Assembly (NCBI RefSeq): GCF_000026105.1
Contig: NC_008027.1
Coordinates: 3,114,501-3,178,500 of the forward strand
Source: Pseudomonas entomophila L48
Lineage (GTDB): Bacteria; Pseudomonadota; Gammaproteobacteria; Pseudomonadales; Pseudomonadaceae
Length of the DNA: 64,000 nt
Reading direction: 5' to 3'
Positions within the stretch are counted from its first letter, which is position 1, and each line of letters begins with the position of its first letter. Shown here piece by piece: positions 16,286-25,359 of the stretch. Made by a program: the position numbers and the translations under genes. Below the pieces are notes generated by a model. The model made no database searches, was not told where the DNA came from, and was given only the letters and a program-made list of their open reading frames with translations.

Positions 16286-17584
16286 TCAGCCCGCCGGCAG
16301 TCGAATCCTGAATTGTGCGCCCCCCAACGCCGACTGCGCCACGGTCAGCGTCCCCCCCTGCCCCTCGATGGCCCGGCGACTGATCGCCAACCCCAACCCA
16401 AACCCGCCGGTATTGCGATCACGGCTACGGTCCAAGCGATAGAACGGCTGGAAGATCCGCTCGCGTTCTTCGGTCGGGATACCGATGCCATCGTCCTCCA
16501 CCGTCAGCAGGCAGGCACCATCTGCTTCCAGGCGCAAGCGCAGCAGCAGGCTCTCGTCACAATAACGCATGGCATTGCGCACCAGGTTTTGCACCGCACG
16601 CGCGGTCAGGCGAGGGTCGAGCACGAAGCGCGGCAGGTTCGCGTCGGCGCGCACCTCCCACTGGATGCCACGGCTGTCGAGCTCCTCGGCGAACCCTCCC
16701 AACACACTGTCCACCAGCTCCAGCAACGACACCTCGACCCGCTCGCGGGCCTGGTCGAGGCTTTCCATGCGGCTGTAGGACAGCAGTTCGAGCACCAGCT
16801 CGTCCAGCTCACGCACATGGCCCACCAGTTCCAACAGGCGCTTGCGGCTGGGCGGCGGCACTTCGTCGAACAGCAGCACCAGGCCGAAATCCAGGCGGGT
16901 CAAGGGGGTGCGCAACTCGTGGGATACCGCATTGAGCAGTTCGCGCTGCTGGTTCACATGGCGCTCCAGGTCACTGGCCATGGTGTCGAACACTCCGGCC
17001 AGTTCGCCGATGTTCGAGCGCGGCGAGATATGCGTGCGCTCCGACATTTCGCCATGCCCCAGGCGCCGGGCGGTTTCCTTCAGCCTTTCCAGATCGCGCC
17101 AGTGCGGCCATACCCACAACAGCAGGCAGCCGAGCATGGCCGCACCGATCAGCACGGTCACGCCCCAGGACAGCACGTTGATGTCCAGCGGGTCGTCCGG
17201 TGAATGCAGGCGCACCATCCACTCCCCGTCCAACGCCGCCAGCGCCGTTTCGTAGTAACCCCAGTCGGCCAACCGCACCACGAACAGGCCATGCTCGATC
17301 CGGGCTTTCTCCTCGGGGCTCAGGTCGGCGTCAGCAATGCGCTCCAAACGCACCTCCAGCGGCTTGAACACCGTGGCGAGGTCTTTTTCCACCACCGGCC
17401 ACTGCTCCCGTGGCACCTGCTGGAACTGGCGCACGATCAAGGTCTGTACGCCCTTGGCCTGCTCGAGGTTGTAGGCCACGAAGCGGTCATGGAACAGCCC
17501 GACGATGGTGTCGGGAATCAACGCGATAGCGCCGGCATAGGCGACGATGATCACCAGGTACAGCCGCACCAGGATCTTGAGCAT
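16286..17584 (-). CDS. Sensor histidine kinase, RstB-like
   Basis: A 432-residue inner-membrane kinase. Transmembrane helix 1 is at about 5-25, a periplasmic sensor region follows (about 30-135), helix 2 is at about 138-160, then HAMP, then the dimerisation and phosphoacceptor segment with H222 in AVSHELRTPLTRLDF, and a HATPase domain with N-box LVRNAMRY, EDDGIGIP and GGFGLGLAI. It follows the response-regulator gene with a 6-base gap, forming a two-component operon. The pair is divergent from an RND efflux operon, so control of that pump in response to an envelope or solvent signal is likely, though unproven. The sensor region has no family I can name. Confidence 0.9.
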   Translation of the reverse strand: MLKILVRLYLVIIVAYAGAIALIPDTIVGLFHDRFVAYNLEQAKGVQTLIVRQFQQVPREQWPVVEKDLATVFKPLEVRLERIADADLSPEEKARIEHGLFVVRLADWGYYETALAALDGEWMVRLHSPDDPLDINVLSWGVTVLIGAAMLGCLLLWVWPHWRDLERLKETARRLGHGEMSERTHISPRSNIGELAGVFDTMASDLERHVNQQRELLNAVSHELRTPLTRLDFGLVLLFDEVPPPSRKRLLELVGHVRELDELVLELLSYSRMESLDQARERVEVSLLELVDSVLGGFAEELDSRGIQWEVRADANLPRFVLDPRLTARAVQNLVRNAMRYCDESLLLRLRLEADGACLLTVEDDGIGIPTEERERIFQPFYRLDRSRDRNTGGFGLGLAISRRAIEGQGGTLTVAQSALGGAQFRIRLPAG

Positions 17585-17590
17585 GGCCTG

Positions 17591-18292
17591 TCAGTACTCC
17601 CACTCGACCCGGCTGAACAGGTAGCCCTTGCCCCACACGGTCTTGATCTTGCGCGCTTCGCCGGCGTTGTCGTCGAAGCGCCGGCGCAGCTTGGAGATGG
17701 CCACGTCCACCGAACGGTCGGTGCCGTTGAACTCGATGCCGCGCAATTGCTGGAGAATGCGGTCGCGGCTCATCACCTCGCCGGCATTGCGCGCCAGCAC
17801 CACCAGCAGGTTGTACTCGCCGCTGGACAGCTCCACCTCCTCGCCGCGCCAGCTGACGCTACGCTCGGCCAGGTCGATGCGCAGGCCGCCGACCTGGATC
17901 AGGTCGCTGTCCAGGCGCGGCTCGTTGACGCTGCTGCGGCGCAGCAGGGTGCGCACGCGGGCCAGCAAAACCCGGGGCTCGCAGGGCTTGGTGACGTAGT
18001 CATCGGCGCCCATTTCCAGGCCCAGCACCTGGTCGTGGCTGTCGTCGCGGGCGGTCAGCATCAGGATCGGCAGGCACTGCGTCTCCTGGCGCAGCAGGCG
18101 GCACACCTGCAGGCCATCCAGGCCCGGGAGCATGAGGTCGAGGATCACCAGGTCCGGTTTCTGCCGACGGAATTCGTCCAGCACATGGTCGCCCCGGGCA
18201 ATCACCCGGACATGGAAATCGTTGCGTTGCAGGTAGCTGGCGATCAGCTCGGACAGCGCGCTGTCGTCTTCGACCAGGAGAATGTTGGGCAT
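17591..18292 (-). CDS. OmpR/PhoB-type response regulator, RstA-like
   Basis: A 233-residue DNA-binding regulator. The receiver domain (1-115) has the acidic pair ED at 8-9, the phosphoacceptor D52 in VILDLMLPGLDG, and the K in YVTKPCEPRVLLARV. The C-terminal winged helix (about 130-230) ends KIKTVWGKGYLFS. ATG at 18292 (MPNILLVEDD) is chosen because the receiver begins there; the frame is open 24 codons further upstream without homology. No strong ribosome-binding site is visible. It is co-transcribed with the kinase and shares a 159-base divergent region with the RND adaptor gene. Confidence 0.9.
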   Translation of the reverse strand: MPNILLVEDDSALSELIASYLQRNDFHVRVIARGDHVLDEFRRQKPDLVILDLMLPGLDGLQVCRLLRQETQCLPILMLTARDDSHDQVLGLEMGADDYVTKPCEPRVLLARVRTLLRRSSVNEPRLDSDLIQVGGLRIDLAERSVSWRGEEVELSSGEYNLLVVLARNAGEVMSRDRILQQLRGIEFNGTDRSVDVAISKLRRRFDDNAGEARKIKTVWGKGYLFSRVEWEY

Positions 18293-18389
18293 AAAGTGAA
18301 TTTGACGAAAGATTGAAGTCAGGCAGGATATAGAATCCTGCGCCAGGCGCCGCCAACGCTTCACACTTTTTCACATACCGCCTACACAG

Positions 18390-18423
18390 CTTAACAGCGG
18401 TCACGCGAACGGCTGCCTTAACA
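18390..18423. promoter_or_regulatory. Possible response-regulator direct repeat in the divergent region
   Basis: CTTAACA occurs at 18390-18396 and again at 18417-18423, 27 bases apart, between the regulator and the RND adaptor. OmpR-type regulators bind direct repeats, but their usual spacing is near 10-11 bases, so this is only a candidate. Confidence 0.25.
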
Positions 18424-18451
18424 TACGCTCGATCAATTCCGGAAGATCTGT

Positions 18452-19627
18452 ATGTCCACTCCACGCTCCCTGCGCCTGCGCCCCTTGGCGCTGCTGGCGC
18501 TGATGACCCTTTCCCTGGCCGGCTGCAATGACGCCACCGAACAGGAAGAACAGGCCCCCGCCCCCCAGGTGCGGGTCGAAACCCTCGCCGTCCAGCCGCT
18601 GGCCATCAGCACCGAGCTCAGCGGCCGGATCCTCGCGCCACGCACCGCCGAAGTTCGTGCCCGGGTGGCCGGCGTGGTGCTCAAGCGGGTGTACCGCGAA
18701 GGCAGCGACGTCAAACAGGGCGATGTGCTGTTCCTGATCGACCCGGCGCCGTTCAAGGCCGACTTCGACAGCGCCCGCGCCACCCTGGCCAAGGCCGAGG
18801 CGACCTTGTACCAGGCACGCCTGCAGGAGCAGCGCTACCGCGAGCTGGTCGACGACAAGGCGGTCAGCCGCCAGGAATATGACAACGCCCGCGCCGCCTT
18901 CCTCCAGGCCGATGCCGAAGTCGCCGAGTCCAAGGCAGCCTTGGAACGCACGCGCCTGAACCTGGGCTATGCCACCGTTACCGCACCGATTTCCGGGCGC
19001 ATCGGTCGCGCCTTGGTAACCGAGGGTGCCCTGGTCGGCCAGAGCGAAACCACGCCGCTGGCCACTATCCAGCAACTGAACCCGATCCACGCCGACGTCA
19101 GCCAGTCGACCCGCGAGCTCAACGCCCTGCGCCGGGCGTTGCGTGCCGGCGAGCTGCAACAGGTCGGCCAGGACCAGGTCAAGGCCACCCTGGTGCAGGA
19201 TGACGGCAGCGCCTATCCGCTGCCCGGCAAGCTGCTGTTCTCCGACATCAGCGTCGACCCGAGCACCAACCAGATCACCCTGCGCAGCGAGTTCCCCAAC
19301 CCCGACCTCGACCTGCTGCCCGGCAGCTACGTGCGCGTGCGCCTGGAACAGGCCGTGCAGCCCCAGGGCATCAGCGTGCCGCAGCGGGCCATCCTGCGTG
19401 ACAGCGCCGGCGTGCCCAAGGTGCTGGTGGTCGATCACCAGGACCGCGTCAGCGAACGCCCGGTGACCCTGGGCAGCGTCCAGGGCGACCGCTGGATCGT
19501 CAGCGAGGGCCTGGCCCCGGGTGATCGCGTGGTGGTCGAGGGCCTGCAACACGTCAAGGCCGGCGACCAGGTGCAGGTCGACGAGCAACCGGGCGCCACC
19601 GCCGTCGCCCAACACAACGGCCAATGA
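18452..19627 (+). CDS. RND efflux periplasmic adaptor (membrane fusion protein)
   Basis: A 391-residue lipoprotein of the AcrA/MexA type. The signal ends in lipobox LAGC (lipid-bearing Cys near residue 25). Next come a lipoyl half-motif (LSGRILAPRTAEVRARVAG), an alpha-hairpin (about 95-165, Gln/Ala/Glu-rich), the second lipoyl half (ATVTAPISGRIGRALV), a beta-barrel and a membrane-proximal domain ending near DQVQVDEQPG. It would link the pump to an outer-membrane channel. No channel gene lies nearby, so the pump probably borrows a TolC/OprM-type partner. It is separated from the pump gene by 11 bases. GGAAG precedes the ATG. Confidence 0.92.
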   Translation: MSTPRSLRLRPLALLALMTLSLAGCNDATEQEEQAPAPQVRVETLAVQPLAISTELSGRILAPRTAEVRARVAGVVLKRVYREGSDVKQGDVLFLIDPAPFKADFDSARATLAKAEATLYQARLQEQRYRELVDDKAVSRQEYDNARAAFLQADAEVAESKAALERTRLNLGYATVTAPISGRIGRALVTEGALVGQSETTPLATIQQLNPIHADVSQSTRELNALRRALRAGELQQVGQDQVKATLVQDDGSAYPLPGKLLFSDISVDPSTNQITLRSEFPNPDLDLLPGSYVRVRLEQAVQPQGISVPQRAILRDSAGVPKVLVVDHQDRVSERPVTLGSVQGDRWIVSEGLAPGDRVVVEGLQHVKAGDQVQVDEQPGATAVAQHNGQ

Positions 19628-19638
19628 GGGCCTGATCC

Positions 19639-22600
19639 ATGCCGCAGTTCTTCATCGACCGCCCGGTGTTCGCCTGGGTGGTCGCCCTGTTCATCCTCCT
19701 GGTCGGCGCCCTGGCCATCCCGCAACTGCCGGTGGCCCAGTACCCCGACGTGGCGCCGCCGCAGGTGGAAATCTACGCCGTCTACCCCGGCGCCTCGGCG
19801 GCGACCATGGACGAGAGCGTGGTCAGCATCATCGAGCAGGAGCTCAACGGTGCCGATAACCTGCTCTATTTCGAGTCGCAGAGCAGCCTGGGCAACGCCA
19901 CCATCACCGCCAGCTTCCAGCCCGGCACCAACCCGGACATGGCCCAGGTGGACGTGCAGAACCGCCTGAAGGTGATCGAGTCGCGCCTGCCGCGCCCGGT
20001 GACGCAACAGGGCCTGCAGGTGGAGAAGGTGTCCACCGGCTTCCTGCTGCTGGCCACCCTCACCTCCGAGGACGGCAGCCTTGACGAGATCGCCCTGTCG
20101 GACATCCTCGCGCGCAACGTGATGAACGAGATCCGCCGTATCAAGGGCGTCGGCAAGGCGCAGCTGTACGGCTCGGAACGGGCCATGCGCATCTGGATCG
20201 ACCCGGCCAAGCTGGTCGGGTTCAAGCTCACCCCCAACGACGTGGCCGAGGCCATCGCCGCGCAGAACGCCCAGGTTGCCCCTGGCAGCATCGGCGACCT
20301 GCCCAGCCGCCCGACCCAGGAAATAACCGCCAACGTGGTGGTCAAGGGCCAGCTGAGCACCCCTGAAGAGTTTGCCGCCATCGTCCTGCGCGCCAACGCC
20401 GACGGCTCGACGGTCACCGTGGGCGATGTCGCCAGGGTCGAGATCGGGGCCCAGGAATACCAGTACGGCACCCGCCTCAACGGCAAGGCCACCAGTGCTT
20501 TCAGCGTCAAGCTGTCGCCGGGTGCCAACGCCATGGAAACCGCGGCCCTGGTCAAGCAGAAGCTCGACGAACTGTCGCGCTACTTCCCGGCCGGCGTGAA
20601 GTACGACATCCCCTACGACACTTCGCCATTCGTGAAAGTGTCGATCAAGCAGGTGATCAGCACCCTGGTCGAGGCCATGGTGCTGGTGTTCGCGGTGATG
20701 TTCCTGTTCCTGCAGAACTTCCGTTACACCCTGATCCCGACCCTGGTGGTGCCGGTGGCGCTGATGGGCACCTTCGCGGTGATGAACGCACTGGGCTTCT
20801 CGATCAACGTGCTGACCTTGTTCGGCATGGTGCTGGCCATCGGCATCCTGGTGGACGACGCCATCGTGGTGGTGGAGAACGTCGAGCGGATCATGGCCGA
20901 GGAAGGCCTGCCGCCGAAGGAAGCCACGCGCAAGGCCATGGGCCAGATCAGCGGTGCCATCGTCGGGATCACCCTGGTGCTGGTGGCGGTGTTCCTGCCG
21001 ATGGCCTTCATGCAGGGCTCGGTGGGGGTGATCTACCAGCAGTTCTCGGTGTCGATGGCGGTATCGATCCTGTTCTCGGCGTTCCTCGCCCTGAGCCTCA
21101 CGCCAGCCCTGTGCGCCACCCTGCTCAAACCGCTGGAGAAAGGCGAGCACCATGAGCGCAAGGGTTTCTTCGGCTGGTTCAACCGCCGCTTCGAGGGCAT
21201 GAGCAACGGCTACCAGCGCTGGGTGACCCACGCCCTGGCCCGCAGCGGTCGCTACCTGCTGGTCTACGCCGCACTGGTGGCGGTGCTGGGCTACGGCTTC
21301 AGCCAGCTGCCCACCGCCTTCCTGCCCACCGAGGACCAGGGCTACACCATCACCGACATCCAGCTGCCGCCAGGCGCCAGCCAGGCGCGCACCATCGAGG
21401 TGGCGCGGCAGATCGAAGCGCACAACACAGAGGAGCCCGGTGTGGCCAACACCACGCTGATCCTTGGTTTCAGCTTCTCCGGCAGTGGGCAAAACGCGGC
21501 CCTGGCCTTCACCACGCTCAAGGACTGGTCCGAGCGCGGTGCTGATGACAGCGCCCAGTCCATCGCCGACCGCGCCACGATGGCCTTCACCCAGTTGAAG
21601 GACGCCATTGCCTATGCAGTGCTGCCACCGCCGGTGGATGGCCTGGGCGAGTCGACCGGTTTCGAGTTCCGCCTGCAGGACCGTGGCGGCATGGGCCACA
21701 CGGCGCTGATGGCAGCCCGTGACCAACTGCTGGAACAGGCGCGCAAGAGCAAGGTGCTGGTCAACGTACGTGAAGCCTCGCTGGCGGAAAGCCCGCAGGT
21801 GGAACTGGAGGTGGACCGCCGCCAGGCCAATGCGCTGGGGGTGTCGTTCGCCGACATCGGCGCCGTACTGGACACCGCAGTGGGCTCCAACTACGTCAAC
21901 GACTTCCCCAACCAGGGCCGCATGCAGCGGGTGGTGGTGCAGGCCGAGGGCGACCAGCGCAGCCAGGTCAAGGACCTGCTGAAGATCCATGTGCGCAATA
22001 GCGGCGGCAAAATGGTCCCGCTGGGCGCCTTCGTCAGCGCCCACTGGCGCAGCGGGCCGGTGCAGCTGACCCGCTACAACGGCTACCCGGCGGTGTCGAT
22101 CTCCGGCGAACCGGCGGCGGGCCACAGCTCGGGCGAGGCGATGGCCGAGATCGAACGCCTGGTGGCGCAGTTGCCGGCCGGCGCGGGCCTGGAATGGACC
22201 GGCCTGTCGTTGCAGGAGCGCCTGTCCGGCAGCCAGGCGCCGCTGCTGATGGCCTTGTCGCTGCTGGTGGTGTTCCTGTGCCTGGCCGCACTGTACGAAA
22301 GCTGGTCGATTCCGACCGCGGTGTTGCTGGTGGTACCCCTGGGCGTCTTGGGCGCGGTGCTGGCGGTGACCCTGCGCGGCCTGCCCAACGACGTGTTCTT
22401 CAAAGTCGGCCTGATCACCCTGATCGGTCTGTCGGCGAAGAACGCCATCCTGATCATCGAGTTCGCCAAGGACCTGGTGGACCAGGGGCACGACGCGGTG
22501 GACGCCGCGATCCAGGCCGCACGCCTGCGCCTGCGGCCGATCGTCATGACCTCGCTGGCGTTCATTCTCGGCGTGGTGCCCCTGGCCATCGCCAGCGGCG

Positions 22601-22761
22601 CCAGTTCGGCCAGCCAGCAGGCGATCGGCACCGGGGTGATCGGCGGCATGCTCAGCGCCACCTTTGCCGTGGTGTTCGTGCCGGTGTTCTTCGTGGTGGT
22701 GATGCGGTTGGCTGGGCGCAAGTCCGCTAAGGACGCAGTGGTCACCGCTCGCGAAGCCTGA
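19639..22761 (+). CDS. RND multidrug efflux transporter (AcrB/MexB/MexF type)
   Basis: A 1040-residue inner-membrane proton/drug antiporter of the HAE1 family. It begins FFIDRPVFAWVVALFILLVG, the invariant first helix, and has the duplicated plan of two six-helix bundles and two large periplasmic loops. The proton-relay acidic pair is in ILVDDAIVVVENVERIM (helix 4), and helix 10 carries the conserved Lys in IGLSAKNAILIIEFAKDL. Length is typical. It is co-transcribed with the adaptor and followed by a strong terminator. The substrate range cannot be read from sequence; the neighbouring two-component system is the likely regulator. Confidence 0.93.
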   Translation: MPQFFIDRPVFAWVVALFILLVGALAIPQLPVAQYPDVAPPQVEIYAVYPGASAATMDESVVSIIEQELNGADNLLYFESQSSLGNATITASFQPGTNPDMAQVDVQNRLKVIESRLPRPVTQQGLQVEKVSTGFLLLATLTSEDGSLDEIALSDILARNVMNEIRRIKGVGKAQLYGSERAMRIWIDPAKLVGFKLTPNDVAEAIAAQNAQVAPGSIGDLPSRPTQEITANVVVKGQLSTPEEFAAIVLRANADGSTVTVGDVARVEIGAQEYQYGTRLNGKATSAFSVKLSPGANAMETAALVKQKLDELSRYFPAGVKYDIPYDTSPFVKVSIKQVISTLVEAMVLVFAVMFLFLQNFRYTLIPTLVVPVALMGTFAVMNALGFSINVLTLFGMVLAIGILVDDAIVVVENVERIMAEEGLPPKEATRKAMGQISGAIVGITLVLVAVFLPMAFMQGSVGVIYQQFSVSMAVSILFSAFLALSLTPALCATLLKPLEKGEHHERKGFFGWFNRRFEGMSNGYQRWVTHALARSGRYLLVYAALVAVLGYGFSQLPTAFLPTEDQGYTITDIQLPPGASQARTIEVARQIEAHNTEEPGVANTTLILGFSFSGSGQNAALAFTTLKDWSERGADDSAQSIADRATMAFTQLKDAIAYAVLPPPVDGLGESTGFEFRLQDRGGMGHTALMAARDQLLEQARKSKVLVNVREASLAESPQVELEVDRRQANALGVSFADIGAVLDTAVGSNYVNDFPNQGRMQRVVVQAEGDQRSQVKDLLKIHVRNSGGKMVPLGAFVSAHWRSGPVQLTRYNGYPAVSISGEPAAGHSSGEAMAEIERLVAQLPAGAGLEWTGLSLQERLSGSQAPLLMALSLLVVFLCLAALYESWSIPTAVLLVVPLGVLGAVLAVTLRGLPNDVFFKVGLITLIGLSAKNAILIIEFAKDLVDQGHDAVDAAIQAARLRLRPIVMTSLAFILGVVPLAIASGASSASQQAIGTGVIGGMLSATFAVVFVPVFFVVVMRLAGRKSAKDAVVTAREA

Positions 22762-22787
22762 CTGGACAAGCGCCCCGTTGAGTGAGA

Positions 22788-22821
22788 GGGTTCCCGGCAT
22801 CGACTGCCCGGAACCCTTTTT
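22788..22821 (+). terminator. Rho-independent terminator of the RND operon
   Basis: GGGTTCCCGG and CCGGAACCC form a 9-bp stem with one bulged base and a 10-base loop, followed by five Ts. It lies about 25 bases after the pump stop codon and ends immediately before the mobA ATG. Confidence 0.75.
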
Positions 22822-22822
22822 C

Positions 22823-23398
22823 ATGTCCACTGCCCTGCCCCTCTGCTCCATCCTCATCCTCGCCGGTGGCCGTGGCCAGCGCATGGGCGGCCGCGACAAA
22901 GGCCTGGTGTCCTGGCATGGCGAGCCGCTGGTGGCCCACGTGCAACACGTGGTACGCGAGTTCTCCGACGATGTGGTGATTTCCTGCAATCGCAACCAGG
23001 AGCGCTACGCCCTCTACGCAGACCAGTTGGTATCGGATGCCGAGGTGGATTTTCCCGGGCCGCTGGCCGGGGTGATCACCGGGCTCAAGGTGGCACGGCA
23101 TGAGTGGGTGGTGATGCTGGCGTGCGATGCACCGTTGATTGACCAGGCGCTGATCGAGGGGCTGTTGAGGTTGGCCGTCGAGCATGACAGTGCGGCCATG
23201 GTGCGCCAGGGTGGGTACTGGCAGCCGATGTTCAGCGTGCTGCCGCGCCGGGTGCTGCCGATGCTGGAGCATGCGTGGGCAGCCGGTGAGCGCAGCCTAC
23301 AGAAAGCCTTGCTGGGGGCGGTGCCGGTACAGGCGCTGGAATGCGCGGAAAATGACCAACGCCTGAGCAACTTCAATAGCCCGGAACTTCTGCTGTGA
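22823..23398 (+). CDS. mobA: Molybdenum cofactor guanylyltransferase
   Basis: A 191-residue cytosolic enzyme that links GMP to molybdopterin to make the bis-MGD cofactor. The N-terminal GTP-binding signature is ILILAGGRGQRMGGRDKGL. The segment VVMLACDAPLIDQALIEGLL supplies the conserved Asp for Mg2+ and is followed by HDSAAMVRQGGYWQPMFSVLPRRVLP. ATG at 22823 gives the usual short N-terminus. An upstream TTG in frame at 22778 would add 15 residues without homology. The ATG follows the T-run of the RND terminator with no clear ribosome-binding site, which is unusual. Confidence 0.92.
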   Translation: MSTALPLCSILILAGGRGQRMGGRDKGLVSWHGEPLVAHVQHVVREFSDDVVISCNRNQERYALYADQLVSDAEVDFPGPLAGVITGLKVARHEWVVMLACDAPLIDQALIEGLLRLAVEHDSAAMVRQGGYWQPMFSVLPRRVLPMLEHAWAAGERSLQKALLGAVPVQALECAENDQRLSNFNSPELLL

Positions 23399-23422
23399 TC
23401 ACCACCATGGCCGACGCGAACC

Positions 23423-23505
23423 TGTAGGAGCGGGCTTGCCGGCGAACAAGCCGTGACACGTCGGTTGCCTGTAACGGCCCTTTCGCCGGCAAGCCGGCTC
23501 CTACA
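23423..23505. repeat. BIME: inverted REP pair
   Basis: A left copy starting TGTAGGAGCGGGCTTGCCGG and a right copy ending GCCGGCTCCTACA flank a 30-base centre. It lies between the convergent mobA and acyl-CoA ligase genes. Confidence 0.85.
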
Positions 23506-23517
23506 GGACTGTGCGAC

Positions 23518-25188
23518 CTAACGCGCAAGCTCCGCGATGCTGATCTCGCGCATCCTGAACTTCTGCACCTTCCCCGTCACCGTCATCGGGAACTCGTCGA
23601 CGAAACGGAAATGGCGCGGCACCTTGAAGTGCGCGATCCGCGCCTTCGCCCATTCGCGCAGCTCATCCTCGCTGGCGGCATGCCCGGGGTGCAAGCGCAC
23701 CCAGGCGACGATCTCCTCGCCGTACTTGCTGCACGGAACGCCAATCACCTGCACATCGGCCACCGCCGGATGGGTGAAGAAAAACTCCTCCAGCTCACGC
23801 GGATAGATGTTCTCCCCGCCGCGGATGATCATGTCCTTGCTGCGACCAACGATGCGCACATAGCCCTGCTCATCCATCACCGCCAGGTCGCCAGTGTGCA
23901 TCCAGCCATCGCTGTCGATGCTCTCGGCCGTGGCCTTGGGGTTGTTCCAGTAGCCGATCATCACGCTGTAGCCTCGGGTGCACAGTTCACCGACCTCACC
24001 GCGTGGCAGCGTGGCGCCCTCACTGTCGATGACCTTGGTTTCCAGGCGCGGCTGGGTGCGACCGACGCTGGTCACGCGGCGCTCGAGATCATCGGCGGCG
24101 CCCGTTTGCAGCGATACCGGGCTGGTCTCGGTCATACCGTAGGCGATCTGCACCTCACCCATGTGCATCTCGTCGATCACCCGGCGCATCACCTCGATCG
24201 GGCAGGTAGCACCGGCCATGATCCCGGTGCGCAGGCTGGACAGGTCGAATTCGCCCCGGCGCGGGTGGTCCAGCTCGGCGATGAACATGGTCGGCACGCC
24301 GTAGAGCGCGGTGGCGCGCTCCTCGGCGACCGCCTGTAACGTGAGCAGCGGGTCGAAGGCGTCATTGGGGTAGATCAGGGTGCTGCCATGGGTCATGCAG
24401 CCGAGGTTGGCCATGACCATGCCGAAGCAGTGGTACAGCGGCACCGGTACTACAAGACGGTCGTGCTCGGTGAGGCCCAGGCTTTCGCCGACCATGTAAC
24501 CGTTGTTGAGGATGTTGTGGTGGCTCAGTGTCGCGCCCTTGGGGAAGCCGGTGGTGCCGGAGGTGTACTGGATGTTGATCGGTTCGTGGCGGTGCAGGCT
24601 GGCCTGGCGTGTGGCCAGTGCCTGCGGGTTGACCGCTTCGGCCCGTGCCTGAAGCGCGGTCCAGGCCAGGAAGCCCTTGGGCGGCTCGGCGGCCAGGCTC
24701 ACCACCCCGCGCAATTCGGGAAGGCGCGCGCAGGCGAGCTCGCCGCAGCCGCTGTCGACAAGCGAGGGTGCCAGTTCCAGCACCATGGCGTGGTAGTCGG
24801 AGGTTTTGAACGCATCGGCACAGATCAGCCACTTGCAGCCAGACTGGCTGAGGGCATATTCCAGCTCGCTGGTGCGGTAGGCCGGGTTGATATTGACCAG
24901 GATAGCGCCGACCTTGGCGCTGGCGAATTGGGTGATGCACCATTCGGCGCCGTTCGGCGCCCAGATCCCCAGGCGTTCGCCAGCTTGCACGCCCAAGGCC
25001 ATCAGGGCACGGGCATGGCGGTCGACAGCCTCGGCCAGTTGCCGCCAGGTGAAGCGCAGCTGCTGATGGCGGACCACCAGTGCCTCGCGGTCGGGGAAAC
25101 GGGCGACGGTGGTATCGAAGGCGTCGCCGATGCACTGGGTCAGCAGCGGTTTGTCCGGGTTGCCCTGGGTGTGGCTTGGCTGGGTCAT
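23518..25188 (-). CDS. AMP-binding acyl-CoA synthetase
   Basis: A 556-residue cytosolic member of the ANL superfamily, activating a carboxylic acid to its acyl-AMP and then CoA thioester. The P-loop-like motif [16 protein letters not shown] lies near residue 208, the A5 motif is AYGMTETSP, the hinge region is [22 protein letters not shown], and the C-terminal catalytic Lys is in [13 protein letters not shown]. Length and sequence resemble medium-chain fatty-acyl-CoA ligases. It lies downstream of the amine dehydrogenase genes on the same strand, beyond a BIME, and could activate the acid they generate, but a general fatty-acid role is as likely. Confidence 0.88.
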   Translation of the reverse strand: MTQPSHTQGNPDKPLLTQCIGDAFDTTVARFPDREALVVRHQQLRFTWRQLAEAVDRHARALMALGVQAGERLGIWAPNGAEWCITQFASAKVGAILVNINPAYRTSELEYALSQSGCKWLICADAFKTSDYHAMVLELAPSLVDSGCGELACARLPELRGVVSLAAEPPKGFLAWTALQARAEAVNPQALATRQASLHRHEPINIQYTSGTTGFPKGATLSHHNILNNGYMVGESLGLTEHDRLVVPVPLYHCFGMVMANLGCMTHGSTLIYPNDAFDPLLTLQAVAEERATALYGVPTMFIAELDHPRRGEFDLSSLRTGIMAGATCPIEVMRRVIDEMHMGEVQIAYGMTETSPVSLQTGAADDLERRVTSVGRTQPRLETKVIDSEGATLPRGEVGELCTRGYSVMIGYWNNPKATAESIDSDGWMHTGDLAVMDEQGYVRIVGRSKDMIIRGGENIYPRELEEFFFTHPAVADVQVIGVPCSKYGEEIVAWVRLHPGHAASEDELREWAKARIAHFKVPRHFRFVDEFPMTVTGKVQKFRMREISIAELAR

Positions 25189-25252
25189 GGGCTGCTCTTG
25201 TTGTTCTTGTGGTGGGTGATGCGGACATAACCCATTGATTTGACGCGACCTC

Positions 25253-25337
25253 TGTAGGAGCGGCTTTAGCCGCGATCACCAGCAACGCTGGTGCCAGGCA
25301 CCGCGGTGTCTGCATCGCGGCTGAAGCCGCTCCTACA
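25253..25337. repeat. BIME: inverted REP pair
   Basis: The two outer units are TGTAGGAGCGGCTTTAGCCG and its inverse ending GCCGCTCCTACA, with inner palindromes CACCAGCAACGCTGGTG and CACCGCGGTG. It lies between qhpB and the acyl-CoA ligase gene. Confidence 0.85.
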
Positions 25338-25359
25338 CAGCGAAGGCCGCGACACCGAA

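Noticed and set aside
19435..22995. A 1186-codon open frame on the minus strand opposite the RND genes
   Set aside because: Its His/Asp/Gln-rich composition is the mirror of the RND codon pattern, and the plus-strand genes are unmistakable.
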